Assembly (NCBI GenBank): GCA_020850025.1
Contig: JADZFI010000052.1
Span: 1-7,702 of the forward strand
Source: Saprospiraceae bacterium
Lineage (GTDB): Bacteria > Bacteroidota > Bacteroidia > Chitinophagales > Saprospiraceae
DNA length: 7,702 nt
Direction of reading: 5' to 3'
Shown: in pieces, positions 5,400 to 7,702 of the stretch
Layout: every line of letters begins with the position of its first letter
Numbering within the stretch: position 1 is the stretch's first letter
The notes under the pieces: model-generated
What the model was told of the DNA's origin: nothing
Database searches by the model: none
The model's input: only the letters and a program-made list of their open reading frames with translations
Program-made: the position numbers and the translations under genes

Positions 5400-6086
5400 T
5401 TATAATTGATAAACGCAGGCCAGATTCAACTGGATCGGGAATAGTCGGGTATGCAAATTGTCCAGATCATCCAGCTCGCTGAAATGGTATTGAACACGAG
5501 ATTCCAGTTTGAGGGTGAAAGCTTTGCTCAGGGGTATATTGCCTCCCAGCCCCAAATCTGCCGAAAATTGGTTGTGATGCCAGTCGTTGTTATCTATCAG
5601 AATTTGGCCTCCTTCCAGATGTTCTTTTTCCGGCTCGAGCGGCTTGAAACTGGTCCATGCTTTGGTGAGCCTGCCTCCGGTAGCACCGGCCACAAAATAG
5701 AGCCAGGAAGCTTTTCTAAACGGTTTTACTTCTGCAAGGATGCTTCCTTCCCAAAACTGATAGTTTTCACGGTAAATATACGGAGTGCCTTCCAAATCTC
5801 CGCTCAATATGTCAGATGGAAATACATAGTCTACTCTTTTTTTATTAGCATTCACCTGCGTTCCAAATTCTGCCCGCAGACTTAATTGTTTCTTCAGGGG
5901 AATTTCTGCCAGTACGCCGGCGCGCCAGCCAAAAGCCGGGTCGTTCTGAAAGGCGCCACCAGGGAGATGGTCCACCTTCCATGTCCAAGAGGTATAATTG
6001 GCGCCACCGGTCAATCCCACACGGATTTGGGCAAAAATGGCATGGACGCAAAGAACAAGGGCAATAACAAGGCTGTATTTTTTCAT
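5400..6086 (-). CDS. Outer-membrane beta-barrel protein (PorT-like)
   Basis: A 228-residue protein starting at ATG 6086, where a proper signal peptide begins: MKKYSLVIALVLCVHAIFA with cleavage at A19|Q20. The frame is open nine codons further to 6113, but that adds MLNTKSYFH ahead of the signal and is unlikely. The mature protein alternates polar and hydrophobic residues as in amphipathic barrel strands: IRVGLTGGANY, GWRAGVLAEIPL, LSLRAEFGTQV, SWLYFVAGATGG, FSADLGLGGNIPL and LKLESRVQYHF. It ends LNLACVYQL, with several aromatic residues near the end. This suits the outer-membrane beta-barrel/PorT-like group of small 8-10-stranded proteins. No enzymatic signature is visible, and the cargo or function is unknown. 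It is the first gene of the minus-strand pair and diverges from the TPR/propeller gene across 129 bp. Confidence 0.85.
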   Translation of the reverse strand: MKKYSLVIALVLCVHAIFAQIRVGLTGGANYTSWTWKVDHLPGGAFQNDPAFGWRAGVLAEIPLKKQLSLRAEFGTQVNANKKRVDYVFPSDILSGDLEGTPYIYRENYQFWEGSILAEVKPFRKASWLYFVAGATGGRLTKAWTSFKPLEPEKEHLEGGQILIDNNDWHHNQFSADLGLGGNIPLSKAFTLKLESRVQYHFSELDDLDNLHTRLFPIQLNLACVYQL

Positions 6087-6215
6087 GTGAAAATAAGATT
6101 TGGTGTTTAACATACCCGGATGACGCAGAAAATTATCTGCTGGTTGGGTGGGAGTTTGTATGGCACTTCATTATTCTTCATAACATTTGCCCCCAAACCT
6201 ACGTTTTCCATATCT
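6087..6215. promoter_or_regulatory. Divergent promoter region between barrel and TPR/propeller genes
   Basis: This 129-bp gap separates two genes reading outward, so it should hold both promoters. On the + strand, AACATTTG (6182-6189) is one base from TAnnTTTG, with a TTTG at 6155-6158 upstream; the spacing is slightly long. On the - strand, TAGGTTTG (6201-6194) matches TAnnTTTG exactly but has no good -33 partner. A 5-bp inverted repeat, GCAGA/TCTGC (6125-6140), is too short to call an operator. Confidence 0.4.
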
Positions 6216-7702
6216 ATGAAGCTTTATAATCTGACATTCGTCCTAATGTTTGCCCCGGCAACGCTTTTCTGTCAACAGTATACCACGGTGCAGACCACTT
6301 CTGCCAAGGCACTGTCGGCATTTAAAGCCGGAAAAGACGAATCCGATCTCGGGCATCCTGCCATTGCACAGGGCTACTATGAGAAAGCCCTGAAAGCAGA
6401 TTCCAACTTTATTGACGCCAAACTGGCACTGGCCGATAACTACGTTACCATGCGCGATTTTTTCAAGGCAGAAAAGCACTTTGAAGAAGCGCTGTCCATG
6501 GACAGCAGCTATGCACCGGTAGCATTCATGTTTCTGGCGCAGACGGAATGGGAACTCGATAAGTTCAACGAATGCGCCCAACATGCAGCTTCTTATTTAA
6601 ACAGTAAACCCAAAAACCTCAAACGCGCCAAACAGGCCGAACGACTCATTGCCAGCGCAAAATTTGCCGCACAAGCGGTTAAAAATCCGGTTCCGTTTAA
6701 ACCTAGGTCGCTCGGTGATTCCATCAACACCCGTTGGATGGAGTATTTCCCCTCGCTCACCGCCGAGGGCGATCTGGTATTTACCCGGCGCGATGGCGGC
6801 AGCGACGAAAACCTGTACCGCAGCGAATACAAAAACGGCGCCTGGCAAACCGCAGAACCGCTCATCGGCATCAATACCGACCGCTACGGTGAAGCCGCTC
6901 AGGCCATCAGCCCGGATGGTTCCTGGCTGGCGCTCACCGGCTGCAACCGGGAAGACGAGGGCGCCCAGGGGGCCTGCGATTTGTATTGGTCGCAACTAAA
7001 AAGCACCGGCTGGACGAAACCTGTGCCCTTCAGCGCAGTCATCAATTCGGAAATATGGGAGTCGCAACCCACCATCGGAGCGGATAACCGGACCATCATT
7101 TTTGCCCGCGGCGCAGATGGCGTAACGCCTCCCGTTGCACTCTGGCAAACCTCCAGAAACGCCTCCGGAAAATGGGAAAAACCGGAAAAGCTTCCTGCCT
7201 ACATCAATGTTGGCGGCATTGTGCAAAGCCCGTTCCTGCACCCCGACGGACAAACGCTGTATTTTTCTTCCGACAGTCTGCCGGGCATGGGCGGTAATGA
7301 TCTGTTCGTTACCCGCCGGCAACCCGACGGCTCCTGGGGGCCACCCGAAAACCTCGGCTACCCCGTGAATACCAAAGGCGATGAAGGGATGATGGTGGTG
7401 AGCCTCGACGGCCGTACAGCCTACTTTGCCAGCGATCGTCCGGGCGGTCGGGGCGGGCTGGATCTGTACGCTTTTGACATGCCGGAATCCGGGCGGCCAA
7501 AAGCGGTTACGTATGTCAAAGCGAAGGTGACCGACGCGGCCACCGGCTACCCGGTCATAGCTAAAGCGGAAATCATGGATCTGAAAACGGGAAAGGTGTT
7601 CACCAGCGTCAGCACCCGCGCCAACGGCACCTTTTTGATCTGCCTGCCTGCCGGAAAGGATTACGCCATGAACGTTAACAAAGAAAAATACCTGTTTTTC
7701 TC
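6216..7702 (+). CDS. TPR + PD40 beta-propeller envelope protein (OmpA/PorE-like), 3' end outside window
   Basis: The frame is open from ATG 6216 to the window edge, giving 495 codons with no stop. The N-terminus MKLYNLTFVLMFAPATLFC|QQ is a signal peptide. C19 might suggest a lipoprotein, but Phe at -1 is a poor lipobox, so ordinary cleavage before Q20 is preferred. Residues about 45-130 form TPR-like helical repeats (AIAQGYYEKALKADSNF, FKAEKHFEEALSMDSSY). Residues about 165-424 carry PD40/WD40-like propeller repeats (YFPSLTAEGDLVFTRR, AISPDGSWLALTG, FLHPDGQTLYFSSD, VSLDGRTAYFASDRPGGRGGLDLY). From about 431 a carboxypeptidase-regulatory-like beta domain begins (VKAKVTDAATGYPV). This order matches Bacteroidota proteins that end in a peptidoglycan-binding OmpA domain, including the type IX secretion component PorE. 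Here the OmpA part would lie beyond the window. PorE identity is not established, because genomes carry many such paralogues. Confidence 0.9.
   Translation, partial: MKLYNLTFVLMFAPATLFCQQYTTVQTTSAKALSAFKAGKDESDLGHPAIAQGYYEKALKADSNFIDAKLALADNYVTMRDFFKAEKHFEEALSMDSSYAPVAFMFLAQTEWELDKFNECAQHAASYLNSKPKNLKRAKQAERLIASAKFAAQAVKNPVPFKPRSLGDSINTRWMEYFPSLTAEGDLVFTRRDGGSDENLYRSEYKNGAWQTAEPLIGINTDRYGEAAQAISPDGSWLALTGCNREDEGAQGACDLYWSQLKSTGWTKPVPFSAVINSEIWESQPTIGADNRTIIFARGADGVTPPVALWQTSRNASGKWEKPEKLPAYINVGGIVQSPFLHPDGQTLYFSSDSLPGMGGNDLFVTRRQPDGSWGPPENLGYPVNTKGDEGMMVVSLDGRTAYFASDRPGGRGGLDLYAFDMPESGRPKAVTYVKAKVTDAATGYPVIAKAEIMDLKTGKVFTSVSTRANGTFLICLPAGKDYAMNVNKEKYLFF

Noticed and set aside
5451..5885. 144-codon plus-strand open frame opposite the beta-barrel gene
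   Set aside because: It is antisense to a protein with a signal peptide and barrel strands; no domain is seen.

Overview
The window looks like chromosomal DNA of a Bacteroidota bacterium, probably near Saprospiria/Chitinophagia. This is inferred from the gene families: a DUF1080 protein, a PorT-like outer-membrane barrel, and a TPR + PD40 propeller protein of the OmpA/PorE type. Most exported proteins have signal peptides ending in A|Q. There are no Shine-Dalgarno-like leaders, and one gene carries an exact TAnnTTTG -7 box. No species can be named from the sequence alone.

Layout, left to right. Positions 1-365 hold no confident gene. They contain a possible gene edge, a GTCCAWC heptamer array, one copy of a 29-bp direct repeat and a strong palindrome. 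A DUF4143-type AAA+ ATPase (366-1514, +) follows. It is AT-rich by comparison with what comes next and is closed on its far side by the second copy of the 29-bp repeat. Next are two exported-protein genes in tandem on the + strand: a vanadium-haloperoxidase/PAP2-fold protein (1615-3687) and a DUF1080 protein (3731-4465). They converge with ybeY (4472-4921, -). Upstream of ybeY is a 115-bp element built from heptamers arranged as an inverted repeat. Beyond it lies a minus-strand pair: a small secreted PKD/Ig-like protein (5057-5389) and an outer-membrane beta-barrel (5400-6086). After a divergent promoter region, a large TPR/propeller protein (6216 onward, +) runs off the window.

How the genes relate. 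The haloperoxidase-like and DUF1080 genes are 43 bp apart and may be co-transcribed as extracytoplasmic enzymes. The barrel and Ig-like genes are 10 bp apart and probably form an envelope operon that may continue into ybeY. The ATPase appears to be an insert unrelated to its neighbours.

The points most worth a second look are: (1) the haloperoxidase-like protein keeps every vanadate-pocket residue except the axial histidine, which is a glutamate; (2) the ATPase is bracketed by direct repeats and has a palindrome sitting on its likely promoter; (3) the heptamer inverted-repeat element lies between the Ig-like gene and ybeY.
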